Counted from the stretch's first letter, positions 38,420 to 47,706 are shown. The stretch: DNA of 64,000 nucleotides from Nocardiopsis ganjiahuensis DSM 45031 (GCF_000341085.1 NZ_ANBA01000009.1:62001-126000); one strand, 5' to 3'. Notes: a model not told the origin generated them from the sequence alone. Made by a program: numbers and translations.

Positions 38420-39678
38420 CCCGCGACGGCGTCGGCCAGGGCGCGGACCCGGTTCTCCAGGTCCGTCACGGAGCCCGACGGGTCCAGGACATGGACGTGC
38501 ACGGAGATCGGCGCCCCGCGCACGGAGTGCGTGTCCGTCTGCCCGGCGCCGCCCGCGTAGACCAGATGTGCGCGCTCCACGCCGAGGGCGGTGCAGTAGG
38601 ACACCATCTGGTAGAGGTCGGTCGTGGGCGGCAGCCCGCCCTTGAGGTCCTTGTACTTGGCGTCCACCACACAGCGGATGCCGTCCCGGCCCCGCACGAC
38701 CAGGTCCGGCCTGATCCGGACCCTGCCCGCCTCGTCCAGGCGGTGGTGGGGCTCCTGGCCGGCACAGCGCAGTCCGTGTGCGGCCAGCCCCGAGCCGAGG
38801 GCGACGCTCAGGAAGTCCTCGAAGACCCGCGCCATGTCGACCACGAGCCCCGGAAGCTCCCGTGCGCCCGCCCGGGGGTTCCCGGTCCCGTCGCCGTCCC
38901 TGTCCCGGTTCCCGAATCCGTGCTCGGCCCCCGATCCGCCGAGCACGGTCTCGGCCAGGCGGAGAGCGGGCGCGTAGCGCTCGTTGAGCCGGCTGCGGGT
39001 CCAGGCGGGCAGCGGCCCCGGCCGGAGTGCGGCCACCCCGCTCAGCCGGGCCGCCTGGTGGTGCAGGTTGCGTGCCGTCCGCCGCCGGACCCCCGGGAGC
39101 GCGGTCAGGGCACGGATCGCGGCGAGCAGGATGCGGTTCTCCGGGATGTCCGGGCTGAAGTCGTCGTAGGCGACCGCGAGCGGGATCGGCGCCCCGAACC
39201 CGCGACGCATCTGCTCACGGACACGGATGCGTCCGCGGACGACGTTGAGTTCGTCCTCCCGCTCCCGGTAGCCGTGCAGGACCCCGGCGCCCAGAACCCG
39301 GGAGACGACCTGCGCGAACACCTCCGCGAAGGCGGGGACGAGGTCGTGGGACACCTCGGCGGGCAGTGTCTCCGCCTGCCAGGGGCGGGGTTCCGAGCCG
39401 AACCCGAGGAGGTACATCAGGCGGTCGACCGCGACCTTGGGCCGGATGCGCAGCTCGACCGCGCCCTCGCCGGAGCCCAGCCGGACCGCGCCCACCCGCT
39501 GCCGCGCCGAGAGCCGCCACCGGCCCGGAGCGCCACCGGACTCCACACGCACCAGGTGAGCGGCGGCGGTGAGGGTGGCGATCTGGGGCGGGGTGAGCGC
39601 CAACGATGCCCCCGGCCCGGTCTCGGTCAGGTCGATCCGCCTCGGGGCGATCACTCCGGAGGGCGTTCCGGTGGTCAT
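38416..39678 (-). CDS. mcrC: McrC-family nuclease subunit of an McrBC system
   Basis: 420 residues. The N-terminal half (about 1-110) is a beta-rich DNA/McrB-interaction part with RPKVAVDRLMYLLGFG. The C-terminal half holds the PD-(D/E)XK nuclease: RVRIRPDLVVRGRDG and CVVDAKYKDLKGG, with Asp339 and Lys341 at the catalytic positions. McrC is activated by the McrB GTPase hexamer and cuts DNA with modified cytosine. Its ATG overlaps the mcrB stop by 4 nt (39675-39678), so the two are translationally coupled. Function is inferred from the pair; DNA modification specificity is unknown. Confidence 0.92.
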   Translation of the reverse strand: MTTGTPSGVIAPRRIDLTETGPGASLALTPPQIATLTAAAHLVRVESGGAPGRWRLSARQRVGAVRLGSGEGAVELRIRPKVAVDRLMYLLGFGSEPRPWQAETLPAEVSHDLVPAFAEVFAQVVSRVLGAGVLHGYREREDELNVVRGRIRVREQMRRGFGAPIPLAVAYDDFSPDIPENRILLAAIRALTALPGVRRRTARNLHHQAARLSGVAALRPGPLPAWTRSRLNERYAPALRLAETVLGGSGAEHGFGNRDRDGDGTGNPRAGARELPGLVVDMARVFEDFLSVALGSGLAAHGLRCAGQEPHHRLDEAGRVRIRPDLVVRGRDGIRCVVDAKYKDLKGGLPPTTDLYQMVSYCTALGVERAHLVYAGGAGQTDTHSVRGAPISVHVHVLDPSGSVTDLENRVRALADAVAG

Positions 39679-41924
39679 TCCGAGGTGTCCGCCCCGGATG
39701 CGGCGGCCGGACCCAGCGCTGACCGCAGCGCCGCCAGTCCGTAGACCTCCGCCACCTCGATCCCGCGGCCGTAGTTCTGGTCCTCCAGCAGGGGGAGGAT
39801 CTCCGTCTGCCAGATCCGCTCCAGCACGGCCGGATCGGCGACGTCGGGGTTCATCAGGTAGGACGGGCCGATGGCCTGGTCGGGGTCGCCGATGAGCCGG
39901 TTGAGCTCGCGCAGCAGCCGGTCCGCGTCGTCTGGCAGCTCCCGTTTCCGGAGCCAGGACTTCAACAGCCCGTCCACCGGCGGCTGGTCCGGGGCCAGCC
40001 TCAGGAAGGCGAACCGGCGGCGCATGGCCGCGTCCACCAGCGCCACCGACCGGTCGACGGTGTTCATCGTGCCGATCACGAACAGGTTCTCGGGCAGCGA
40101 GAAGGTCTCGTCCTCCTTCGCGTACTGGAGGGTGATCTCCTCCTGCCGGTACTCCAGGAGGAAGTAGAGCTCACCGAAGACCTTCGGGAGGTTGGCCCGG
40201 TTGATCTCGTCGATCACCAGGACGTGCGGCTGGGAGGGGTTCCGCCTGGCCCGGTCCGCCATGCGCGCGACGGGTCCGTCCACGAGGTCGAAGCCCATGG
40301 TCCCGTCCCGCTTCTGACGGGGCCGGAACCCCTGCACGAAGTCCTCGTAGGAGTAGGAGGGGTGGAACTGCACCAGGGAGACCGCACCGGGGTTGGCGGC
40401 GGGATCGGCGACGTGGTCGGCGATGGCCCGGGCCAGGTAGGTCTTGCCCGTGCCCGGCGGACCGAACAGGATGAGCTGCTTCTTGTGCTGGAGGAGCTCC
40501 ACGGTCTCCTGGAGCCACTTCTTGGGGAAGTGGAGCTTGTCGACGAGTTCCTCGGTGACCGGACGGACCTGCATCTCGCCGGTGGCATCCACCGCCAGGA
40601 CGTCCTCCGTCACCTGCCCGCCCAGGCCCGCCGCCTCCGCGAACTCGGCGACGTAGCGGGTGATCTCGCTGACCGTACGCACGCTCCCCAAGGTGTTCTG
40701 CGTCTTCTCCGAGAAGTCGTGGCGGTGCGGGGTCGACGTCGGGCGGGCCCAGGCCACGTCCCGGCGCCGTGCCCGGTCACGCCCGTCAGCGGCGTCGTAG
40801 TAGGGGTCGCTGCTCACGGTCCCGACATGGACCCCGTGGTCCGGGTCGACGGTGACGACGAGGTCGCCCGGGGACATCCGGTCGAGGAACGCCGTGATCT
40901 GTGAGCGCTGCTGGATATTGGAGTTGGCGGTGGCGTCCGGATACGCCCCGGCCAGCAGCCGGTCGATCTCCTCGTGCGGGGTGCCCGGGGCGATCTCGCC
41001 GAGTTCGCGGTAGGACAGGGAGCAGAACCCCCGTTCCAGCCACTCGGGGACGAGGTTGACCCCGCCGACGTTGGCGCCCCGCACCAGCCAGCCGCGCTGG
41101 GTGACCTCGGTTTCGGCGGGGCGCCACAGCCCGGCCCAGGGCTCGGCGTAGAAGTCGACCCGAGCGCCGCCAGCCTGCTGGAGTTCGGCGCGGACGGCCG
41201 CAAGGTCCCGGTCCTCGTCCGCGCTCCCGCCACCGATCCGGTCGGCGAAGGCCGCCACGATCTGGCGCTTGTGGTCGAGGTTGGTGATCGCTTCGAAGGT
41301 CTCGGGGAAGACCAGCCAGAGCAGGAGGTGGTACTGGGCCCGGGCGCGCTCGCCGCCGCCCCTGTCGGGCATCACCTGCCGGGCAGCCTCCCGAAACGCC
41401 CAGGGGTCGAAGAGCAGGACCTCCCGTTCCCGCGGTTCCATGTCGAGCAGGGCGCCGGCCAGCCGGATGAGGAAGGCGAACTGGGCCCAGCGCAGGTTGA
41501 GGAAGGCCGTACCGCCCAGGACGACGCCCTCCATCGCCGCGTCGAACCGCTCTGGCAGTTCCACGTCCCGGTCCTGCAAGGAGAGCACTTCGGCGATGAT
41601 CTCCCGTTTGCGGCCGACCCCGATCGTGGCGCCCGCCAGCGGGAGCATGTTCAGGTACAGCAGTTCGGCGGCCAGGACCACCGCCTCGGCGGAGACCCCG
41701 CGCAGCTGCTTCCTGAGCTTGGTCAGGAAGTCGTCACTGGAGGTGTCCGGCTGCTCCACGAACCCGCGGACCAGCTCCTCGACCACCTCCGGGGTCCAGG
41801 ACTCGAGTTCGGGCGCGAAGGCCGAGCGCCCGGTGACCGCCGACCCGCGCAGGATGGCCCCCGCGGCCTCCACACAGCGCGTTCCCGCCGCTCCCCCGTG
41901 CACACCGCTGCCGTTCGCCACCAT
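39675..41924 (-). CDS. mcrB: McrB-family AAA+ GTPase with EVE-like modified-base reader
   Basis: 749 residues from ATG 41924, with GGGAGAGG upstream. Residues about 35-235 are a helical N-terminal domain; about 275-375 resemble an EVE/PUA-type reader (WLVRGANVGGVNLVPEWLE, GFCSLSY, SPGDLVVTVDPDHGVHVGTV). The C-terminal AAA+ part has Walker A FGPPGTGKT (Lys494), VLVIDEINRANLPKVFGELYFLLE and the McrB-specific MNTVDRS loop (Met620). EVE domains recognise modified cytosines, so the system probably restricts DNA with hypermodified or methylated C. It is the first gene of the mcrBC unit. Confidence 0.92.
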   Translation of the reverse strand: MVANGSGVHGGAAGTRCVEAAGAILRGSAVTGRSAFAPELESWTPEVVEELVRGFVEQPDTSSDDFLTKLRKQLRGVSAEAVVLAAELLYLNMLPLAGATIGVGRKREIIAEVLSLQDRDVELPERFDAAMEGVVLGGTAFLNLRWAQFAFLIRLAGALLDMEPREREVLLFDPWAFREAARQVMPDRGGGERARAQYHLLLWLVFPETFEAITNLDHKRQIVAAFADRIGGGSADEDRDLAAVRAELQQAGGARVDFYAEPWAGLWRPAETEVTQRGWLVRGANVGGVNLVPEWLERGFCSLSYRELGEIAPGTPHEEIDRLLAGAYPDATANSNIQQRSQITAFLDRMSPGDLVVTVDPDHGVHVGTVSSDPYYDAADGRDRARRRDVAWARPTSTPHRHDFSEKTQNTLGSVRTVSEITRYVAEFAEAAGLGGQVTEDVLAVDATGEMQVRPVTEELVDKLHFPKKWLQETVELLQHKKQLILFGPPGTGKTYLARAIADHVADPAANPGAVSLVQFHPSYSYEDFVQGFRPRQKRDGTMGFDLVDGPVARMADRARRNPSQPHVLVIDEINRANLPKVFGELYFLLEYRQEEITLQYAKEDETFSLPENLFVIGTMNTVDRSVALVDAAMRRRFAFLRLAPDQPPVDGLLKSWLRKRELPDDADRLLRELNRLIGDPDQAIGPSYLMNPDVADPAVLERIWQTEILPLLEDQNYGRGIEVAEVYGLAALRSALGPAAASGADTSE

Positions 41925-42152
41925 CAGGCCGCCTCTCCCGCACCCGTTCCGGACGGCCGAAGAATACGCCGTGCGGCTCCGGGAGAGAAAACGGGACCGG
42001 GCCCGTGAGGCCCAGCCCCTGCTGGTGGAGCGTCCGCTCCTGCCCGTGTCACCGCCGCGGAGGGCTGCCGCGCCGCTGCCGGTGAAGGCCGGGCACCGTC
42101 CCGGCGGTACACGGCGCGCCTCGGGCAGGTCCTGGGGCTCGGCGCGAGTCGG

Positions 42153-42986
42153 TCAGGTGTCCTTGACCGCCCCGCAGCTGTCCGGGTCCCCGGTGCCCTC
42201 CATGTCGTAGGGGTCCTCACGCAGGCCTCTGGGCTGCTCCCCCCTGGGCTGCTCGTCCTCGTAGAGGGGGGTGAAGGTGTACTCCTCCAGGCAGTGCACC
42301 GGGGCCACGAAGCGCGTCCACATGGGTGCCGCCTCCAGTTCCTCCCCGCCCGCCTCGTAGAAGCCGACCTCGCCGAAGTGCGAGGTGACCAGCCGGGTCG
42401 AGGCCGGGTGGCCGCCGGGCCGGGCGACGGGGTGGACGATGGTGTACTCGGTGACCACCGAGAGGTAGTCCCAGCCCTGGTCGTCCCGGGCCGCCTCCGC
42501 GCGCATCCAGCCGTCCACCCTGACCTCGTCACCGACGGGTTCGGCGGTGCCGGGGGTGAGGTTGAAGGGCAGGTGGCGGCTGTTGAGCTCGAAGTCCTCG
42601 TTGCCGAGGTTGTCCAGGTACCACTCCAGGGCCTGGCCGGTGAGCAGTCCGGTGAGCTCGCTGTTGTCCTCGTCGAAGACCGCGTCCTGGTTCAGGTAGA
42701 CGGCCTCCAGCAACTCCTGGGTGTGCGCGTAGGACTGCTCGACCTGTTCCCGGGTGAAGGATCCGACGGCCTCGGCCTCCGGGACGGGGAACCCTTCGCC
42801 GTAGTCCTCGGCGGGGCTGCCCGCGAACGGGTCGTCCCGGTCCACCCGGTCCGCGGGGTTCAGCTCGCTGACGGACTCCAGGTCCGGCACGGACCGGTCC
42901 AGGAGGTCCTGGACCGGGGCGCACCCGACGAGGATCGGGCAGAGAAGAGCCGCCATCCAGGGGGCGGCGGTGAAACGTGGGGGCAT
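42153..42986 (-). CDS. Predicted lipoprotein of unknown function
   Basis: 277 residues from ATG 42986. The N-terminus WMAALLCPILVGCAPVQDLLD is a lipoprotein signal with lipobox LVGC, so it is anchored to the outer face of the membrane. The mature part is acidic, with an amphipathic FTREQVEQSYAHTQELLEAVYLNQDAV segment near 75-100 and a beta-rich second half. No enzyme motif is recognised. A dyad at 43000-43023 (GTTCTC...GAGAAC) sits 14 nt upstream of the start. The gene is divergent from the HNH nuclease gene. Confidence 0.75.
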   Translation of the reverse strand: MPPRFTAAPWMAALLCPILVGCAPVQDLLDRSVPDLESVSELNPADRVDRDDPFAGSPAEDYGEGFPVPEAEAVGSFTREQVEQSYAHTQELLEAVYLNQDAVFDEDNSELTGLLTGQALEWYLDNLGNEDFELNSRHLPFNLTPGTAEPVGDEVRVDGWMRAEAARDDQGWDYLSVVTEYTIVHPVARPGGHPASTRLVTSHFGEVGFYEAGGEELEAAPMWTRFVAPVHCLEEYTFTPLYEDEQPRGEQPRGLREDPYDMEGTGDPDSCGAVKDT

Positions 42987-43353
42987 GACGGTAACTTTCG
43001 TTCTCTTCGTGACGAATGAGAACTTAATTCGCTTATACGCATTTCCCGTGCTCAGGAACACCACACTTACGTCACGATCCGCCGAGCCGCTCCTGGCCGG
43101 CGTGACGGCGTGCGGTTCACCCGCGGTGGCGGGCACAACAACACCCGCCGAAGGTTCTCGAAGGCTCGTAGCCCTCCTCCTGTGTCGCGGGCCGGTCCGC
43201 CACCGGGACTCGGGGAGCTGAGCACGGGTGGGTCCGTCACCGGGGCGCCACCGTAAGACAGTGGGAAATTAACGCAAGGGGACTGGTCGGACGCCACGAG
43301 AACGATCATGGTGTGAGGGTTCGAACAACCCGCTCCTCCCCCAAGGAGACACC
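42987..43353. other. Divergent promoter region, lipoprotein and HNH nuclease
   Basis: 367 bp without a gene. The left end is AT-rich (aacttaattcgcttatacg, 43021-43039) and contains the dyad GTTCTC-12 nt-GAGAAC at 43000-43023, probably the lipoprotein promoter and an operator. Near the right end GGGTT-CGAAC-AACCC (about 43317-43331) forms a small hairpin before the HNH gene. Confidence 0.45.
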
Positions 43354-44031
43354 TTGCCCGCGACCCCCTCTCGCCCCCGAGCCCCCTACCGGAGCCTGAC
43401 CGGCCTCCTGACTCTCCTGGCGGCGGCCGTCCTCGTCTCGGTCCTCGGCTGGGCCACCCCCGCGCTGGCCCACCACGTCCTGCCTCCGGGCATCCCGTCG
43501 GCCTCGGCCGCCCAGGCCCAGCTCAACGGGCTGACGGTGCGGGCCAAGAACAACGGCTCCGGTTACGACCGGAGCCTCTTTCCGCACTGGGTCGTGATCT
43601 CCAGCCCGTGCGACGCCCGAGAGCACGTCCTGCGCCGGGACGGCCACACCGTCCAGGTGGACAGCTCCTGCCGCCCCACCTCCGGGCGGTGGTCCAGCGA
43701 GTACGACGGCGTCTGGACCGACAACGCCTCCTCGTTCGACATCGACCACATGGTCCCCCTGCACGAGGCCTGGCGGTCCGGGGCCAACACCTGGTCGACG
43801 GCGCAGCGACAGAACTTCGCCAACGACGTCAACTCCCCCCAGCTGTGGGCGGTGACCGCTTCCAGCAACCGCTCCAAGGGCGACCGGGACCCGTCCCAGT
43901 GGATGCCGCCCCGGACCGCGATCCACTGCGACTACGTCAAGGCGTGGGTCAACGTCAAACACCGCTACGGCCTCTCGGTCACCAGCGCCGAGAAGTCCTC
44001 CATCCAGAGCACCATCAACACCCGCTGCTGA
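43354..44031 (+). CDS. Secreted HNH endonuclease (GmrSD/DUF1524-like)
   Basis: 225 residues from TTG 43354, selected because AAGGAG is 6 nt upstream. Residues 1-40 are a signal peptide (LLTLLAAAVLVSVLGWATPALA). The nuclease core is FDIDHMVPLHEAWRSGAN...W, then FANDVNSPQLWAVTASSNRSKGDRDPSQWMPP, with the paired Asp-His and Asn of the HNH fold. Cys residues at SSPCDA, SSCRP, IHCDY and the C-terminal NTRC suggest disulfides. Exported relatives act as extracellular DNases for nutrient DNA; this role is inferred. A strong terminator follows at 44139. Confidence 0.88.
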   Translation: MPATPSRPRAPYRSLTGLLTLLAAAVLVSVLGWATPALAHHVLPPGIPSASAAQAQLNGLTVRAKNNGSGYDRSLFPHWVVISSPCDAREHVLRRDGHTVQVDSSCRPTSGRWSSEYDGVWTDNASSFDIDHMVPLHEAWRSGANTWSTAQRQNFANDVNSPQLWAVTASSNRSKGDRDPSQWMPPRTAIHCDYVKAWVNVKHRYGLSVTSAEKSSIQSTINTRC

Positions 44032-44138
44032 CGCCGGTGGTGCGGTCCGCCGAGCCCGTCCAGCACCGGCGGCCTCGCCCAGGACCGGCCGCACGGCGCC
44101 CGGCACGGTCTGGCCCCCGGCCAGGGGCGACCTGATCG

Positions 44139-44170
44139 GATCGGCCCGGAACACGAGTTCCGGGCCGATC
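44139..44170 (+). terminator. Hairpin terminator downstream of the HNH nuclease
   Basis: A 14-bp perfect inverted repeat (arms 44139-44152 and 44157-44170) with a 4-nt loop, 107 nt after the nuclease gene. Confidence 0.7.
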
Positions 44171-44318
44171 GCTGTTCCAGAACCGGGGCCGCCCGGGCGG
44201 CGCGGGTGGCCGGAGCCCGCCCCATCGCGCGCTCCGCTCCGGTGGCCGGGCCCGCTCCGCGGCCCGGTCACCGGCCGCGGGTGTGAACTTCTGTGCCCGT
44301 GCGCTGGACTCACACGAA

Positions 44319-44346
44319 ATTGTACGTACAATCTGTACGGACAATC
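44319..44346. promoter_or_regulatory. Tandem GntR-type operator repeats before kdgT
   Basis: ATTGTACGTACAAT (44319-44332) is a perfect 14-bp palindrome. A 13-bp direct repeat, TGTACGTACAATC (44321-44333) then TGTACGGACAATC (44334-44346), differs by one base. The site lies 57-84 nt upstream of the operon start. The nearby GntR regulator (47732) is the obvious candidate ligand; this is inference. Confidence 0.65.
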
Positions 44347-44402
44347 TGTGAACCGGTCCCTTGCCTCACGTCATCCGACCGGGCTCCTCCGAACGGACAC
44401 TC

Positions 44403-45452
44403 ATGCGCGACAACCACGGGTCACCAGTGCCCCTCTTCCACTGGATGAACAAGGTCCCTGGCGGAACCATGCTCATCCCCCTGGTCCTGGGGTCGGTCAT
44501 CGGTACCTTCTCACCCGCCGCCCTCGACATCGGCAGCTTCACCACCGCGCTGTTCAAGGACAGCGCCATGCCGTTGATCGCCCTGCTGATCTTCGCCACC
44601 GGCACCCAGATCACGCTCCGCACCAGCGGCCCCGTGCTGGCCACCACCGGTGTGGTCCTCCTCGGCAAGAGTGTCATCCCCGGCCTGCTCATCATCGGTC
44701 TTGCGATGTTCACCGGCCCCGAGGGCGTACTGGGCATCTCCGTCCTGGCGATGATCGCCGCCGCCACCAACGCCAACGGCGGGCTGTGGCTCGCGGTCAC
44801 CGGCCAGTACGGGCGGACCAGGGACCGGGGCGCCTACATCGCGGGCGCGGTCAACGACGGCCCGTTCTTCGCCCTGCTGTTCATCGGCGCCTCCGGGCTC
44901 GGGCAGATCCCCGCCATGACCATGGTCGCCGCGATCATCCCGTTCCTCCTCGGCGTGCTCATCGGCAACCTGGACGCCCAGTGGCGCGAGGTCCTCAAAC
45001 CGGTCCCCTCGATCGTCATCCCCTTCTTCGCCTTCGCCCTGGGCACGGGCATCAACCTCACCGACGTGGTCAGGGGCGGGCTGACCGGCATCCTGCTGGG
45101 CGTGGCCATCACGTTGGTCACCGGCGGATTCGTCTACCTCGGCTACCGGTACCTGCTGCGGCGCGGCAAGGAGTCCGGCATCGGCTTCGCCGCCGGAACC
45201 GCCTCCGGCAACGCCGTGGCCACACCGGCCATCGTCGCGGCCGCCGACCCGTCCTTCGCCGCCTACGCGGGCACGGCCACCACCCAGGTGGCGGCGAGCG
45301 TGCTGATCACCGCGCTCCTCGCGCCCCTGGTGACCACCTGGGTCCTGCGCCGGGCCGGCGCCTCGCCCGCCGAGGCCGAACGCGCTGAAGCCGAGAGCGC
45401 CGAACTGGAGAACACGGCAGCCGGGACCGACGGCAAGGAGGAGGGCGCATGA
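44403..45452 (+). CDS. KdgT-family 2-keto-3-deoxygluconate permease
   Basis: 349 residues from ATG 44403; an upstream TTG at 44361 is in frame but has no ribosome-binding site. Ten or so hydrophobic segments match KdgT (VPGGTMLIPLVLGSVIGTFSPAALDIG, MPLIALLIFATGTQITLR, AAATNANGGLWLAVTGQYG, GTGINLTDVVRGGLTGILLG, GTASGNAVATPAIVAAADPSF). It is a proton-coupled importer of a sugar acid. The next gene's ATG overlaps its stop (45449-45452), so it belongs with the kinase and dehydrogenase. The true substrate is probably a four-carbon sugar acid. Confidence 0.9.
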   Translation: MRDNHGSPVPLFHWMNKVPGGTMLIPLVLGSVIGTFSPAALDIGSFTTALFKDSAMPLIALLIFATGTQITLRTSGPVLATTGVVLLGKSVIPGLLIIGLAMFTGPEGVLGISVLAMIAAATNANGGLWLAVTGQYGRTRDRGAYIAGAVNDGPFFALLFIGASGLGQIPAMTMVAAIIPFLLGVLIGNLDAQWREVLKPVPSIVIPFFAFALGTGINLTDVVRGGLTGILLGVAITLVTGGFVYLGYRYLLRRGKESGIGFAAGTASGNAVATPAIVAAADPSFAAYAGTATTQVAASVLITALLAPLVTTWVLRRAGASPAEAERAEAESAELENTAAGTDGKEEGA

Positions 45453-46642
45453 CCGCCGCACCGCACGTGGCCGTGGTCGCCGACGACCTCACCGGTGCCG
45501 GGGACACCGCCGTCCAGTTCGTGCGCTCGGGCTGGCGGACCGAACTGCAGCTCACCGCCGCCGAGTCGGCTGCCGAGGTCGTCGCGGTCACCACCGACTC
45601 CCGGGCGCTGCCCGAGGATGAGGCCGCCGCCGAGGCCGCGGAGGCCGTACGACGCCTGCGCGGAGCCGGAGTCGAACGCCTGTACAAGAAGGTCGACTCC
45701 ACACTGCGCGGCCCCATCCGGGCGGAGATCGACGCGGTACTGGCGGTCTGGTCGACGAACGCGGTCGCCGTGGTGTGCCCGGCCTTCCCCGCCAACGGCC
45801 GCACCATCCGTGACGGGGTCCTGCTCGTCGACGGTGTCGAGGTGCACCGCACCGCCGTCGGCCGGGACCCGGTGACCCCCGTGACCGAGAGCCGCGTCCC
45901 CGAACTCCTCGGCGCGCGACACGTCCGCCTGGACGGTTCGGACCCCGCCGCCGACGCGGCCCGGCTGCGCGCGAACGGCCCCGTCGTGGTCGTGGACGCC
46001 GAGACCGACACCGACCTCGACCGGGTCGCCGCCGCCGTCACCGCGCTCGGCCCCGACGCCGTGCCCGTGGGCTCGGCGGGACTCGCCTCCCGCCTCGCCC
46101 GGACCTGGGCGGGGGAGACGGCCCCGGCGCCCGCCCTGGTCGTCGTCACCTCCCTGCACCAGAACGCCCGCGAACAGGTCGCGGTGCTGGACGCCGACGA
46201 ACACACCGCGATCGAGCAGCCCGCGCCCGAGGACCTCGCCGACGCCGGGGCCTGGGGTTCGTGGAGGGAAGGGGTGCTGGCCAGGTTCGGGCAGGACAGG
46301 CCCCGTACCGCACTGGTCGCGCCCGAGGACCGCGACGGCGCCCTCGACCCGGCCGCCGTGGCCCGCCGCCTCGGCACCCTCGCCGCCGACCTCGCGGCCC
46401 GGCACGAGGTGTCCGGGTTCGTCGTGACCGGCGGCGACGGGGCCCGCGCCCTCACCACAGCGCTGAACGCCCGCGCCATCACCCTGACCGGGGAGGTGGC
46501 CCCCGGAATCCCGATCGGCACCCTGTCCGGCGGACCGCTCCACGGCCGCGCCATCGTCACCAAGGCCGGGGGTTTCGGAACCCCGAACGCACTACTGGAC
46601 GCCGCCCAGGCGGTCCGCCACACGAAAGGCAGCAACACATGA
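45449..46642 (+). CDS. Four-carbon acid sugar kinase family protein (DUF1537)
   Basis: 397 residues. The N-terminal domain carries VAVVADDLTGAGDTAVQF and KKVDSTLRGPIRAEIDA, the C-terminal domain VSGFVVTGGDGARALTTAL and GIPIGTLSGGPLHGRAIVTKAGGFG, which build the active site of the DUF1537 kinases. Members phosphorylate D- or L-threonate, D-erythronate or related acids at O4. Placement between a KdgT permease and a PdxA2 makes D-threonate or an analogue the most likely substrate. Both flanking overlaps (ATGA) show translational coupling. The exact stereochemistry is not known. Confidence 0.9.
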   Translation: MTAAPHVAVVADDLTGAGDTAVQFVRSGWRTELQLTAAESAAEVVAVTTDSRALPEDEAAAEAAEAVRRLRGAGVERLYKKVDSTLRGPIRAEIDAVLAVWSTNAVAVVCPAFPANGRTIRDGVLLVDGVEVHRTAVGRDPVTPVTESRVPELLGARHVRLDGSDPAADAARLRANGPVVVVDAETDTDLDRVAAAVTALGPDAVPVGSAGLASRLARTWAGETAPAPALVVVTSLHQNAREQVAVLDADEHTAIEQPAPEDLADAGAWGSWREGVLARFGQDRPRTALVAPEDRDGALDPAAVARRLGTLAADLAARHEVSGFVVTGGDGARALTTALNARAITLTGEVAPGIPIGTLSGGPLHGRAIVTKAGGFGTPNALLDAAQAVRHTKGSNT

Positions 46643-47661
46643 ACCGCCCCACCCTCGCGGTCACCCTCGGCGACGTCGCGGGCATCGGCCCGGAGATCAC
46701 CGCCAAGGCGCTGCTCCACCACCCCGGGGTCCGCGAACACGCCAGGCCCGTCGTCATCGGTGACGCCGACGCCCTGCGCAGGGCCGTCACCGCCGTGGGC
46801 GGGGACCCCGCAGCGGTCAACCCCGTCTCCTCCCCCGCGGACGCGGCCGACGCTGCCGGGGTGATCGACATCGTGCAGACCGGCCCCTCCCTCGGCCACG
46901 TCCCCTACGGCGAGCTCAGCGCGGAAGCGGGTGACGGCGCTGCGCGTTTCGTCATCGAGGCCGTGGACCTGGCCAAGCGCGGACTCGTCGACGGCATCGT
47001 CACGCCTCCGCTGAACAAGGCCGCCATGCACCTCGGGGGGCACGCCTGGCCGGGGCACACCGAACTGCTCGCGCACGAGTTCGGGGTCAGCGACTACAGC
47101 CTCGTCCTGTCCGCGGGCGACCTGTCCTTCTTCCACCTGACCACGCACGTGTCCCTGCGCCAGGCCATCGGCGACGTCACCCAGGAGCGGACGCTGGAGG
47201 TCCTGCGGCTGATGAGCGCGTTCGCCCGTGCCCAGGGCGACGCCGACGAGCCCATCGGGGTGGCCGGCCTGAACCCGCACGCCGGGGAGAACCGCCTGTT
47301 CGGTGACGAGGACGCCGACGTCCTCGCCCCGGCGATCGAACGGGCCCGCGCCGAGGGCATCAACGCGCACGGACCGCTGCCCGCCGACGCGCTCATCCCC
47401 GCAGCGGTCAAGGGCAAGTGGAAGCTCGTGGCGGTCTGCTACCACGACCAGGGCCACGCCCCCTTCAAGGCCGTCTACGGCGACGACGGGGTCAACATCA
47501 CCGCCGGGCTGCCCGTGGTGCGGGTGTCGGTGGACCACGGCACGGCCTTCGACATCGCGGGCCGGGGCATCGCCCGTGAGGCCAGCCTGGTCCTGGCTCT
47601 GCGCAGGGCCGCCGAGCTCGCCCCCGGCTGGGGCCACGTGTGGCGCGCCACCGGAGCCTGA
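46639..47661 (+). CDS. PdxA2-type 4-phospho-sugar-acid dehydrogenase
   Basis: 340 residues from ATG 46639 (ATGA overlap with the kinase). PdxA hallmarks are AVTLGDVAGIGPEITAKAL at the N-terminus, VTPPLNKAAMHLGGHAWPGHTELLAHEFG with the metal-binding His, and YHDQGHAPFKAVYGDDGVNITAGLPVVRVSVDHGTAFDIAG. Canonical PdxA works in vitamin B6 synthesis, but paralogs beside DUF1537 kinases oxidise the 4-phospho acid and decarboxylate it to dihydroxyacetone phosphate. The operon context supports that role. A terminator-like stem follows. Confidence 0.9.
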   Translation: MNRPTLAVTLGDVAGIGPEITAKALLHHPGVREHARPVVIGDADALRRAVTAVGGDPAAVNPVSSPADAADAAGVIDIVQTGPSLGHVPYGELSAEAGDGAARFVIEAVDLAKRGLVDGIVTPPLNKAAMHLGGHAWPGHTELLAHEFGVSDYSLVLSAGDLSFFHLTTHVSLRQAIGDVTQERTLEVLRLMSAFARAQGDADEPIGVAGLNPHAGENRLFGDEDADVLAPAIERARAEGINAHGPLPADALIPAAVKGKWKLVAVCYHDQGHAPFKAVYGDDGVNITAGLPVVRVSVDHGTAFDIAGRGIAREASLVLALRRAAELAPGWGHVWRATGA

Positions 47662-47669
47662 GCACGCCC

Positions 47670-47706
47670 GCCCCTGTTCGCCGCGGGACTCCGGGGGAAC
47701 AGGGGC
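47670..47706 (+). terminator. Hairpin terminator after pdxA2
   Basis: GCCCCTGTTC-type arms at 47670-47679 and 47697-47706 pair over 10 bp. It separates the catabolic genes from the GntR gene. Confidence 0.5.

Larger units (their letters stand above)
44032..44402. other. Intergenic region with kdgT operon control sequences
   Basis: 371 bp without a gene. It holds the terminator at 44139-44170 and the tandem operator-like repeats at 44319-44346. Confidence 0.5.

Noticed and set aside
43317-43331. GGGTTCGAACAACCC resembling a tRNA T-arm
   Set aside because: No acceptor, D or anticodon arms can be drawn around it; it is a simple hairpin upstream of the HNH gene.
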